Assembly (NCBI GenBank): GCA_015698045.1
Contig: BLAL01000295.1
Location: forward strand, 310,001 to 374,000
Direction of reading: 5' to 3'
Origin: Rhizophagus clarus
Taxonomy: Eukaryota > Glomeromycota > Glomeromycetes > Glomerales > Glomeraceae
DNA length: 64,000 bases
Part shown: piece after piece, positions 45,637 through 57,539 of the stretch
Layout of the letters: the number at the start of each line of letters is the position of its first letter
Numbering within the stretch: position 1 is the stretch's first letter
Position numbers and translations under genes: made by a program
Notes under the pieces: generated by a model
Databases searched by the model: none
Told to the model about the DNA's origin: nothing
Seen by the model: the letters and a program-made list of their open reading frames with translations, nothing else

Positions 45637-46798
45637 AGCCGTTCGTTATAACTTATAAAGAATGTTTGAGAATGCGTAATCGAAGATTCTTAAATCACCT
45701 CGGTAGGTTAAACAAAAAAGATACGCCATTTGTTGTACGACACGTCGTACACTTGTGGATCATACGATACTGCGCGCCGACATATGCATATTAATTCTCA
45801 TTATGCGCTGCATAATAAAATTATCGATATTACCATCATCGCAAATTTTGTAGCAAGAAATCTTCGATATTAAGAGGTCAACCTCAGGTAATATAAGATA
45901 TGCCAATTAAATTACGAGGCATTAGTACTGATCAACGTTAGTCTCAAATGGCAATCCACATTTGTCATTTGTAATAGTAGTTAAAATCATAAAATCTTTC
46001 GATATCGAAAATCTTAACCGAAGGCGCTTTTTACCTTAATTTAAATTTGACTCTTCCACTACTTTGACAATTTTAGTATCCAATTTTAGAATATGATAAC
46101 GTAAATAAGAATTTTCACTCGCTAATTATCGATCGTTTTAAAATGCGTTTTAACCAATTATAATAAAATTAATTAAATCGAACATAAATATCAACTTTTT
46201 CAAATTAAACTCCTTTGGAGTAATTTATATTAAACCGAACTATGATTCCAAACAACAGTAATAATTGTATTTTTAGGAAATAATTAATAAAAATTCATCC
46301 AATTAACTGCGTACATTTATATTTACAATAAAATTAAGAGTTTAATAGTAATGCATTTTTTTAAAATTTTAATATCATTATAAAAAACTGAAAGCTTATT
46401 ATCATTTATTCTTAATTTATTGAATTCTCAAAAACATCAATGAACCTTGAAAAAAAAGAAAAAGGTCAAAATGTAGTCGATTACAATATCAATCTAATTT
46501 ATTATTAAACCAAATCCATGATTTTGTAATTCCTTTAAGCTTATAAATACTGGACATTAAATGTAATAATAACGCGTTATAATTTTGTCAATCAAGTTAA
46601 ATGAATACAAAATCTACAACAAATCATTCCTGTTAAAATAAATAATGCATGTTCTCATATTCAGTTATTTATTATTAAAATTTACAGCAAAGGAAATAAC
46701 TCAAGCTTAGAAAATAACGTAATCGATTTAATACACGAAGCGTTCCCTAATTGAAATATTTCAAATTTTAATGTTCTTTTCCTACTAATTATCTTCGT
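45637..46798. other. Intergenic between Sel1 genes
   Basis: No gene is supported. A palindrome TGTACGAC-AC-GTCGTACA at 45733-45750 recalls the CGTACGACAT found upstream of the 13855 gene and of the 29500 relic. Confidence 0.45.
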
Positions 46799-48950
46799 TT
46801 ATAACACATAATTGCATTGCTTATATTTCGATTTCAAATACCATTTAAGTGCTTTCTTTTTATCTTTGCATGTTCCAAGTCCATTCTCAAAACAAAAACC
46901 CAAATTATATTGCCCTTTAGGACTTCCATTATTAGCTGATTTAGAATACCATTCAAAAGCTTTCTTATAATCTTTACATGTTCCAATCCCATTCTGATAA
47001 CAATTACCTAAATTGTTTTGTCCTCCAGCACATCCATTATTAGCTGATTTAAGATACCATTCAAATGCCTTATTATAATCTTGCGTTATCCCTCTTCCAT
47101 AATAGTAACAATTTCCTAAATAATTCTGTCCTAAAGCACTTCCATTATTAGCTGATTTATTATACCATTCGAATGCTTTCCTCTTATCTTTAACTGTTCC
47201 AATTCCATTCTCATAACAAAAACCTAAATTGTATTGAGCTTTAGCATATCCTTTATGAGCTGATTCAAAATAACATTCAAATGCTTTATTATAATCTTGC
47301 GCTATTCCTTGGCCGTATTGATAACAATTTCCTAAATTGCCTTTTGCTACTATATTTCCTGATGTTGCAGATTTTAAATACCATTCAAATGCTTTATTAT
47401 AATTTTGTATTATTCCCCTTCCGTAATAATAACAATCTCCTAAATTATTTTGGCCTTCTACATCTCCATTATTAGCTGACTCAAAATAACATTCAAATGC
47501 TTTATTATAATCCTTCACTACTCCATGACCGTACTGAAAACAATTTCCTAAATTATTTTTTGCTACCATATTTCCTGATGTTGCAGATTTTAAATACCAT
47601 TCAAAGGCTTTTTTATAATCTTGTGCTACTCCTCTTCCATGATAATAGCAATCTCCTAAATTATTTTGGCCTCTAGCGCTTTCGTTATTAGCAGATTTAT
47701 AATACCATTCAAATGCCTGCTTATAATCTTGTGCTATCCCTTTTCCATAATAGTAACAATTCCCCAAATTATTTTGACACAAAGCATACCCATTATTAGC
47801 TGATTTAAAATACCATTCAAATGCCTTCCTTTTATCTTTATCCGTTCCAATTCCATTCTCATAACAAAGGCCTAAATTATACTGACCTTTAACACAACCG
47901 TTATTAGCTGATTTAGAATACCATTTGAATGCTTTCTTATAATTCTTTTTAATTCCTCTTCCATGATAATAACATTTTGCCAAATTAGTTTGCCCTTCAG
48001 TATACCCGTTATTAGCTGATTTAGAATACCATTTAAAGGCTTTCTTATAATCTTGCGTTATTCCTGTCCCATAACTATAGCATTTTCCTAAACTATTTTG
48101 ACCTAAATTATAACAATTATTTGTTAAAAATTTTTTTTTTTTATTATTCAGAATCAAATTTTCGTAAAAAATAAACTAAATTATACAAACCCTCAGCACA
48201 TCCATTATTGGCTGATTTAGTATACCATCCAAATGCTTTCTTATAATCTTGTGCAATTCCTCTTCCATGATAATAGAGTTCACCTAAATTATATTGACTT
48301 TTAGCATGTCCATTATTAGCTGAAATAGAATACCATTTAAATGCTTTCTGACAATCTTGTGTTACACCGTGACCATATTGATAACAATTCCCTAAATTAT
48401 ATTGAGCTGTTAGATCACCTTTTTTGGCAGATCTTAAATATTCAATAACAAAATCACTCAAGTTAACAGTGTTAATTTTATTCAAAATAATATCTTTGTA
48501 ATAGAATAATGATAATAAATATTTTCCAATGTTAACGTTAATATCTTTTAAAATATCAAATTCATTATCGTTTTCTTTTAATAAAATCATAAAATTTTGA
48601 TTTAAAAATTCTTTTTTAAACTTATTATTAACGGACAATAAATAAAATTCTAACGCCTTATTTTTATCGACATCACAACCAATACCACATTGATAAAAAA
48701 ATCCGATAATACTAGAAAACCAAAATTCATATTCCTTATGATTTTGCATTAATTCTAAAGTTTCTTTTACATCTTCATCGATATTAATTATAAATTCGAT
48801 TAAAGTAATTTCATAAGTATTTAAATCTTCTATATCAATTAATTTTATATAAAAGTCTCTTGAAAATTCTTTTAAAAAATTTTCATCATTTTTAGAAATA
48901 TTTGTTGTTGATTTATCAATATTTAAAAAATTTGACTTTGAATTTGACAT
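46799..48950 (-). CDS. Sel1-repeat protein, 14 repeats, two exons
   Basis: Exon 48950-48191 and exon 48102-46799 join over an 88-bp GT-AG intron to give 687 residues (2064 bases, in frame). The splice restores repeat 3 exactly (GCAEG|QNSLGKCYSYG). The N-terminal module is at residues 1-185; 14 Sel1 repeats follow, twice the usual number here. Repeats 7-8 and 9-10 are near copies (WYLKSATSGN.VAK.NLGNC.QYG, then AFECYFESA), a 72-residue duplication at about 47252-47683. The last repeat stops early (KYKQCNYVL) without the capping repeat seen in all relatives. If the intron is not removed, the protein would end after two and a third repeats at 48144. Confidence 0.85.
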
Positions 48951-50786
48951 ATTTTAATGATTATGTCGTTGAAGTTTGAGCAGTTTCCTTGTCTTATTAA
49001 TAGAAAAAAGAAAAGTATGGTGCCACCAGCAGATCAATTTTATTTTTATCTCTTATTCGTTATTTCCGTATACGAACATTAAGAAAACGTTTGATCGCCG
49101 AATTGTTTTTGTTACATCACGTTAATGTTTACGAATAATAAACGACGATCATAAAAAAAATTTTGTCACACCTCTTATTATAATTAGAAACTTAGAATTT
49201 CAAAATTTTTTTTTCTTTTACATATTTCTCCAGATAAGATACGAAATTTTGAAGTGTTGTGAAAGTGGTTCATAATCGATCGTTTTTTAACTTTTAATAA
49301 GCTTAATGTTACTTATTATTTTCTAGTTACTTGATTTAAGATTTTTAAAATTATATGTTGTGGTTATTATTTTTTCTTTTTAATTTGCTTTATAACCTCA
49401 CAATAGCACAATAGCATGATGAATTTATATATTGTAATTAAAATACATTATGTTTATGCTTTAAAATATGTTACAACATAATCGATTCTTAGATATCTTT
49501 ATATGCAATAGAAAGAAGGATAAACTTACATGATTACTACATTGCATGTTCTCATTATAATATCCCTTCTTCCAAATTCGAAATAAAGTTTAATATTATT
49601 GGAGAATAAATTACCGCAGCATGTATGAATGTTACAAAAATTATCAACATCTGACATAATTTGTCCTTTCTTTTGCGTAACAGCAGCAGATCTAATTTTA
49701 CCTATTGGTTTACTACCAAGAATTTTTAATTACATCTAGTCATTTCAACTTAATTATTATTTAACGTCCTATTAAAATTCAAATTGAGAATAAAATATCC
49801 TCCACAAATATATTGCAGCGCCAATAACCCCGTATTTATTACCAAATAATCAATAAACAAAATGAACGAAATTCATTTTTACGTATTTAATAATTGTTAA
49901 CGGATTATCCAATGAGAATTATCGATGTAAACGGGATCACGAATATACATTTGTTGAGTTGGATAAACAACTCATTCGTATGATAGATGTTATTTGCGAT
50001 GTAATATAAAGTTAAATTACAAAATTGCGGACTTAGCCTGAAAATTACACATATTTTTTTAGATTTTATTACGCGATAAAGCACTTTTTTTACCTTGGCT
50101 TTTATAATCCATATCAATCAACATTATCATAGATAATTATCGGTTTCGACAACTCCGACGATCAATGGTACGGTAGGAACAATTTTGACTGAAGTTAATT
50201 TAATATAATATTCAATTTTATTCAAAATTAAAACTAAATCAGAGTTAAAATTTCAATGTTCTAGAAATCTACTGGAATACTAAATACTGGAACTGCAATA
50301 CACTATTTATTTTTTTTTTTCGGGTATTTTCTATATCTAATAATGTACCTAATATGTACAAAGTAAAGAACAGTATATATTTGTTACGTGGTGCTCATTG
50401 CTGTAAGGCAAAGAAAAAATTTGGATTTCGGTTTAAAATTCACTTATAGCTTTATTTTAGTTTTGTGCTTCTCTTTGATAAAGTTTAATTTTATATTCGT
50501 AAAGATATCAAATCGCAAATTTTTATCACTAACGGGAAAAATTCCGATAAAATTACCAATTATAATAAGAAACATTTGATATTCTAGCCGGCTTCCATCT
50601 TAATGCAGGCTGACTTAGGTTGCGCTAGTGACACGACAACAAATTTAGCAAATATGATGTACCATGGAATTCTATCCGACACGATAAAGTTAATAAATTC
50701 TGCAATAATGATTGGCTATTTATCACGTGTTGGAATAAATTCATTTGTGGTCTGCATATCTCTCCACGTGACGCAATTTATATTGA

Positions 50787-50871
50787 CTTGACCCTCCTGA
50801 GGGCATCATCTTGACCCGCATAATATATTTTACAGTAAGGGGGTCAAGTTGCTACCCTCAGGAGGGTCAAG
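50787..50871. mobile_element. 85-bp inverted-repeat element
   Basis: The ends CTTGACCCTCCTGAGGG and CCCTCAGGAGGGTCAAG are perfect 17-bp inverted repeats, extended by a weaker CATCTTGACCC / GGGTCAAGTTG. The centre is short and AT-rich. It may be a minimal MITE. Confidence 0.7.
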
Positions 50872-52159
50872 TTCGATACTTTTGCCCACGTGACCTACTT
50901 GGTCTCACGAGTTACTATTCTGTTCAAGAGATAGATACATAATTTTTGGAAGAATTTTAATTAGTGACGTCAACATTTAAACTACAAATTGTACTTAAAT
51001 TTTGATTGCGTGGCTTAAAAGGTAATAATAATTTATTTACGGAAAGCATCAGTTGTAAGCGAATAATTAATTTAATACGTGATTTTTAATTTTAAATACA
51101 GCATCTTTTGTTTCTTGTTTAACCTTTATTTTTATATTATTGCCACTCTTAATGTAGTGACGGAAAATAATTGGAACAGTTTAAGTTATTAATTTCGCTT
51201 TTTAATAATTTAAGACATCGCTATTGCATGTAAATTAACTACTCATAATTTGTTATATGTGGACAATATTATATTATAGCAGTGATATTCTTTTTTAATA
51301 TCGAAAAAATAAGTAATTGCTTTAAATTGAATATTCTATTTTTCAAGATCAATTTTAAACACTGGATCTTTAAAGTGTCACACAAGATTCGATTTTGTCA
51401 AAAAAAAAAAAAAAATTGTATCTGCCGTCAATATGACTTCATTTTTCCATAAATTTACTATTAAAATACTTTTTAATATGATATTTCCGCCACGGCGCCA
51501 CTGGCATAATTATATAATTATATACTGATTTAACTAATGTTATTGACAACTTTAGTTTGTGAAGAAAAAAAAATCACTTAATTCTGGACGGTAAGGAAAT
51601 CAAACTATCATACATTTTCTTAGAGAGCTGCAAAAGTGTGCTCGTATGCAGTTGCACGAATCCTTGTAATATCACACAGAGGCTTAAAAATTATGCCAAA
51701 GTAGGTCATCCAACACGATAATAATAGTATGATATTTGTAGTTTATTCCGTGAAAGATAGGGATAGGCCACTTTACACTCGACAATCTTCTCTCTACTAT
51801 ACTTAATTAAGTAAAAAGATGAATTTTGGGTTCGAACTTCGAAGGAAAGTAGGTAAAGAATGGTCTACATTTAAATATACCAATTAAATATTTTATTTAT
51901 GTTAACATCGCTACCCTAATAAAACGGTTTGTATAATTGTCAAAAAAAGTTGTATCTTATTATTAATGAAATTTGGATCATATTTCCGCCAAAAAAATTT
52001 TTCTTGATTCGTTTAAAATCAACAATTCTTTATGAGCGATTAAATTTTCTAAGTCGAACGAAAGATGATTAGTCACATTTGTACTTTCTAGGAATAATGA
52101 TAAAAATCTCGTTGGAAACATCTATAACTTAGATCCGAACTCATTATCATTGCGTACAT

Positions 52160-52720
52160 GCTTGCAACATGGTCTTTTGGGCCGGACAATCCTTTCGAAA
52201 AAAGAATGTCCAGAAAATGTCTATGAAAATGTACGGAAATTGTCCAGGTGCTTCAAAAATTGGCACGGAAATGTCCAGAAAATTGATCTATTTTGCTGTC
52301 CGGAATTTTTTGCACGCCCAGTTTTTTTCCATACATGAAAATTTCCGGACAAATTCCAGACAAATAATTATGGACAAATAAACAAAACAAATTCTGGACG
52401 TAAAAAATTCCAGACAAATTCTGGACAAATAAAGCTAACAAATTCCAGACATAATAAAATTCCGGACAAATTCTAGATAATATTTCTAAAAATGTAAAAT
52501 TTTAATTTTAAGAAAATACAAAAAGCACTAAACTGATATTTAAAACCACCACTGACGTAATAAGTAAACTTGAAGAGCAGCCAAAAATGCTATCTATGAT
52601 ATTAATTCAAACTTTGGATAATTGTGTAGGAAGTGTAATCTCCTGCTGATCATCCGGGATAAAATTGGATTGTTCAGAATTCTGGACAAATTCCGGACTA
52701 ATATGAACCCGGACATATTC
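52160..52720. mobile_element. Degraded relatives of the 40699 fold-back
   Basis: Many diverged copies of ATTCCGGACAAATTC and its inverse (e.g. near 52205, 52300, 52345, 52392, 52416, 52461 and 52687) cluster here, including AAATTCTGGACGTAAAAAATT and ATTCCAGACAAATTCTGGAC. The words are those of the fold-back's arms. Probably old, broken and partly tandemly amplified copies. Confidence 0.55.
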
Positions 52721-53416
52721 CCTAACACAATATTTTGGTACTATTTGGGGACCTTAAACGACATCCTTTACAAAAATGTTTTTAATTATCATTCTTGACG
52801 AAAAAAAAAGATGAGTTCTGATTAAGATATCATCAATAAATTCTACCCTTGTTTAAATACTGATAAAAGTGCAATTTAATTATCCAACCTTACAATAATT
52901 ATTAATTATTAATTGGATTTATCGGGGCGTACGATAATATTTTTACTGAAAACTTGTGACAGCACATTGTAATAAAAGATCCTTGTATTGCAAACGGACT
53001 TTTTAGTTTTATCAATAAAGATATAAATATAGGTTAAAATTTTTGTGAAAAATTTTTTGAAACATGGAGCATATGATTCGTTGTGACAACTAAAACCATC
53101 TTCTTATATCCTAACCCACAACTTGAGGCTACCTTAAAATTATTATGAACAAATTTAGCGATAAAGGGAGCTGAATAAAATTATTAATTCTTTATTCAAA
53201 AGAAGTCGGGATGAATAAAAATCTAATTTAATGTATATCGATCAGAGTGGAATTATAGATACGTTATTAAACTCATCATTTGAACAATTGCTCATTATTC
53301 AGCTAGGAACGTTACCAACATTAAATAAATTGATAAATATGAATGAATTTATTAAATTTGTTTGAATAATACAGATTCCTAAAGTACAAATGCTAAAAAT
53401 AGTACTTTAGTATTAA

Positions 53417-55666
53417 TCATGCAACAAGGTCAGGCTCCAATATTTTAGCAATACGCAAAGCATCATCTTTCCAATTGGTCTCATCTTCTTTATATTTACC
53501 CCTGACCGGCTCAACTAATTGTCTCAATGCGCTATTATACCACTTTTGCGCTTTTTTAACTTGCCCCAATTCAGCTAGTCGATGTGCTATCTGAAAAGCA
53601 CATTTACATGAATAATACAACATATTATATGGCCTTACAAGATCATATAATTCATGCATAATGTTAAGAGACTTGCGTGTGTCACCGTTTATCCCATATG
53701 CAAAAGCAAGTACCGATTTTGGTTCGAAGACTTGAAAATTAAGATTCGGGTTGCCACATCGAAGTTCGTGAAGATCAGAAACCAATTTCTCCAATTCACG
53801 AATAAAGGAAGGATCAGCTTTGTAACCTTTCAGCATTTGTGATGCTTTAGGTTTTATAGTTTTCTTGAAGTGTTCATAAAGTTGTTTCCATTTCTGAGTG
53901 ATTTGAATTGATTCAGCTCGATCAATCTTACAAAGACGGCATTGGCAAGTGATGCCGAATGACTTAAGAGACTTCAATCTTTCTTCACCGGGTAACGTTG
54001 GGTTAACGTAGCTAAATGTTAACTCTTCACCTTTTTTAATCGAACGGATAGATCGAATGAACATTAAATCACCCCAAAAAATTCTATGAATATTAAAGTC
54101 GAGACACGTATGATTAAAATATGATGGAAAAATCCAAAGACCAGTCCCATCACATTCTATTAATTCTCCATCCGGTTTTTTCCATAAACCCCAAATATCG
54201 TCAGGATTAAAAGCATTATATTTGACAATATTTTCAATCCTATCTACATTCACGGATAAGGCTTCATCATCATCAAGTTTATTTCCAGAAGGATAATTGG
54301 GACCAGCGTAAAGTTTATAAAGTTCTTGTCCAAGATCTGGATCTAGCGTGATTTTCTGGGTTATAAACGTGATTAACTCTGATTGAGTCGGTGTATTAAT
54401 ACTTCTATTTGACCAATCAAGACTATATCCCATTGGAACTTCATTTTCATACACAACGTGAAAAGCTTTGCAGACCATTAATAATTCATGAGCCGGAATA
54501 TCTTGTTTCGCAACCCACCCTCTGCCTTTATTTTTGATCGGACATATCTCGATGTTGTCTGAAATGTAATCCGCGTGATCTAATCTCGGTCCGTTCGTGC
54601 AAATCCACTTTCCTTCACTTTGTACTTGTGAATTTTCCTTAAACTCTTCGATAATGTTGAGGTAATCATAAATACCTTTACTCTCAATTTCTAACATTTG
54701 AGCATGTTTCACAGCTTCCTCGAATGATTTATTACTTTGAGCATCGCCAGTTTTCATCAATTCTTGGAAAATTAAAATTGCTTCTTGATATTTTTTAAGA
54801 CCACAAAGCGCTTTGCCCTTACAAAATTTTGCTTTTTGATAATCCGAATTATGTTCCAAGGCAAGCACTGAATCATTAAGAGCCTTTGCAAATAAGCGCA
54901 ATCTCAAATACGATTGAGCTCTATTTGTGAGCAAGGTAACATTATAAGGTTCTAACTCAATTCCACGTGAATACTCATCAATTGCAAGCTTATAATTACT
55001 TTCTTTAAAATTTTCATTCCCACGACGATGAAAATCGTCAGATCTTAATATTTTCCGTTCTTCTGGTTGAACTGTTAATTCTTGTATTTGATCCGAGGAC
55101 CATCTGATATCTTTAAGCAACTCACTATTATGAAGAATCATTACAATTTCTGAAGGATCATCTGACCGAATCATAGGAAAAGAATCAGAAGCGATTTTAT
55201 AAAAAGGATTTTTCACAATTAAGATGGTTCCAACAGGCAAATATCTAGAAACTTGATCAACAGAAGTAAAGCCTAAAGATGTAGCAGATTGTGGGACCCA
55301 GTTATACAACGACAAGCGTTCAACGTCACCCTCAGGATCTTCAACAATAGTCGAAAGGGCTGTAAGCTTGAAACATTTATCAATTACTCGACATAATAAG
55401 AAACGACCAGTATGTACGTTATCAATTTGCATGTCATTAATCGAGATTCGATTATTTGGTTTAAGTGAGACTTTTTTAGCATGTCTAGCCCCTCCTCCAC
55501 CAGTGGGTCCACTTTGAGTGAATTGAATGGAATGAGTAAAATTTTTCTCCGTGTTTACTAAATTTTTTATAGCTTCTTTGTGTTTAGTAATTATCTCTTG
55601 TCTACTTCTTCTGATAAGTTGTTGATTAAGCATCATTTGAAGGAACATTCTTTGAAAATTTTCCAT
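53417..55666 (-). CDS. TPR-SET domain protein, putative lysine methyltransferase
   Basis: A 749-residue unspliced protein. Residues ~75-185 form a conserved N-terminal region that looks OB-like (LLCRVIDKCFKLTAL, LPVGTILIVKNPFYKI). TPR repeats span ~205-320 (GNENFKESNYKLAIDEYSRG, LLTNRAQSYLRLRLFAKAL, AKFCKGKALCGLKKYQEAI). A SET domain spans ~368-555: GRGWVAKQDI, the NH-C motif YFNHTC at 516-521, and GEELTFSY at 546-553. A post-SET cysteine cluster CQCRLC is at 574-579. A helical C-terminus follows. SET enzymes with this layout transfer methyl groups from SAM to lysines; substrate and location cannot be read here. The key motifs are intact. This is a conserved-looking, GC-richer gene unlike the accessory genes to its left. 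Confidence 0.92.
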   Translation of the reverse strand: MENFQRMFLQMMLNQQLIRRSRQEIITKHKEAIKNLVNTEKNFTHSIQFTQSGPTGGGGARHAKKVSLKPNNRISINDMQIDNVHTGRFLLCRVIDKCFKLTALSTIVEDPEGDVERLSLYNWVPQSATSLGFTSVDQVSRYLPVGTILIVKNPFYKIASDSFPMIRSDDPSEIVMILHNSELLKDIRWSSDQIQELTVQPEERKILRSDDFHRRGNENFKESNYKLAIDEYSRGIELEPYNVTLLTNRAQSYLRLRLFAKALNDSVLALEHNSDYQKAKFCKGKALCGLKKYQEAILIFQELMKTGDAQSNKSFEEAVKHAQMLEIESKGIYDYLNIIEEFKENSQVQSEGKWICTNGPRLDHADYISDNIEICPIKNKGRGWVAKQDIPAHELLMVCKAFHVVYENEVPMGYSLDWSNRSINTPTQSELITFITQKITLDPDLGQELYKLYAGPNYPSGNKLDDDEALSVNVDRIENIVKYNAFNPDDIWGLWKKPDGELIECDGTGLWIFPSYFNHTCLDFNIHRIFWGDLMFIRSIRSIKKGEELTFSYVNPTLPGEERLKSLKSFGITCQCRLCKIDRAESIQITQKWKQLYEHFKKTIKPKASQMLKGYKADPSFIRELEKLVSDLHELRCGNPNLNFQVFEPKSVLAFAYGINGDTRKSLNIMHELYDLVRPYNMLYYSCKCAFQIAHRLAELGQVKKAQKWYNSALRQLVEPVRGKYKEDETNWKDDALRIAKILEPDLVA

Positions 55667-57539
55667 TTCGTTTAACTATAGATTTAATATTTAGAAAAAA
55701 TTGAAAAAATTATAAACGGGAAAAAAATAAAGATAAAGAGGACCACACAGGATGATTTTTTTGTTGTTGTATAATTACCCAATTTAGAACTGGGCAAAGT
55801 TGCGATTTACCCGAATGGAAGCCTTCGGAATTATTTTTGCTATTTTGTTAATCAATGCCAAAAAACAATAACTTAGATATAATTTTGATAAAAATTTCTT
55901 TATTGGGATACAATTACGGTACTACGGAAATGATACAATTATCAATAATAAAATGACAGAATAGGAAAACAAGATAAAGAAAAAGTAGATAACTTTACCC
56001 CCTTATGATGTTATAATACGTGCGTGTGGGAAAAATTGTATAAAATTATTGAATGGAAAAGTATTCGAACGTGTTAATAATCATGTGATCGTGAATAAAT
56101 TCTGCATGTCTAGTAAAAATTAAATTGTAAATTTTATATTATTCTTTCAATTTATAATTAAAGACGATGTGCCCTATCCCAATTTGGTAACCAATTGGAT
56201 TTGGAATTTAAATGTCTAATGTTCAAATTCAAACAATACTGACCAAGAATAACGATATTTGGCCAAATTACTATTAAAGAACATAAGGATTTTATTTATA
56301 ATATTTGCAAATCCAATTAATTGCGTTTAAAATTTAATTACTGCGAATTTCCATTGAATTTAATTTACTTTTTAGCGATCTTCATATGTACTGTTGATTA
56401 GTATTCGTGTAGCAAACTCATTATATGAGAAATATTGAGGAAAGAAATATAAACCATATTGATTATCATTTAACATGCTTCGCATTGGTCCTATAATATT
56501 TACTATCATAAAAGCCTCTTATCAACTTAGCATTGTAATCATTTCTCAGCTAACCTTATAAATTATATCCGTAGAATGGCTTTTTCCTACATGTACGACA
56601 TCATTAAAATATCCACATCAACTCAGCACATACCTTTATGAAAAAAAGCATCTTAAGAAGCATCGTTATTTAAATTGGTTTTAGTAAAAAGAAATTAATA
56701 AAAGGCAATAGATCTGGAATTTTTATTGAAGAAAATGGCTTATATAATTATATTTGAGTAACTTGTAAAGTGTAGACACAGGATCGCGCGATTATGCATA
56801 ATTTTCTATAGTCTATTTAATTAACTAAATAAGTATTGCAAAGAAAAACGGAGGTCTATAACTTTCTTCAAAGACGTCATATCTTTTCGAAAATAATTTA
56901 CTATAAATTTCTAGACCTTCTCTACGACAACAACTTTATCTTCTCCGTGATTTTTCTGCACAAGAATTTTCATTCGGACACGAACTGACGGGCTATTGGG
57001 AATGATAACTTCACATTATATAAAATTGAGGATTTGTGGTTATTGGAGGAGGCGCAGGAGCCGGATTCGGCTCTTGATGTAGACAAAGAGAGGGAAAGGT
57101 CAACAGGCGATCTTGCGGGTCATGAATCACGGGTAAAGTCCCGAACATTTGTATTTATTTTTCGCATGTATTAATGCTCCCTGGTGACTTTACTATTGTG
57201 GGAGAATAATGTAACTATTTTTGATAAAGCGTTTTTACGTAATTAAGGCAAGGAAATAATGGAAATCTACCCTCCCGAAAAAATATATTTTTGAGAGGGG
57301 TTTTTCTTGACAAAAGTGCGTGAATTTTTTTCACGCTGTCACATGATTTTTATTTCTTGAAGAGTTAAACATGCACAAAATTTTAGGTTATTGAAACACC
57401 ATGACAAAATGTCACGATCAGTCACGATAACATATCATTTATGTTATAAGTTGTATCGCAATTAGCATACAATTTTTTAAGATACATTTTATTAATAAAT
57501 TGTGAGGTGCATTCAGCACAAGCATGATTCCAAATGAAG
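55667..57539. other. Intergenic
   Basis: No gene seen. The region includes the probable promoter of the minus-strand SET gene (55667-55950). At 57050-57130 a short GC-richer patch (GGAGGCGCAGGAGCCGGATT) has no clear meaning. Confidence 0.45.

Larger units (their letters stand above)
48951..53416. other. Intergenic with inverted repeats
   Basis: About 4.5 kb without a supported gene. It holds the small inverted-repeat element at 50787-50871 and the fold-back relics at 52160-52720. The open frames at 49905-50117, 50388-50579, 50603-50791 and 52150-52441 have no protein character, and some lie in these repeats. Confidence 0.5.
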
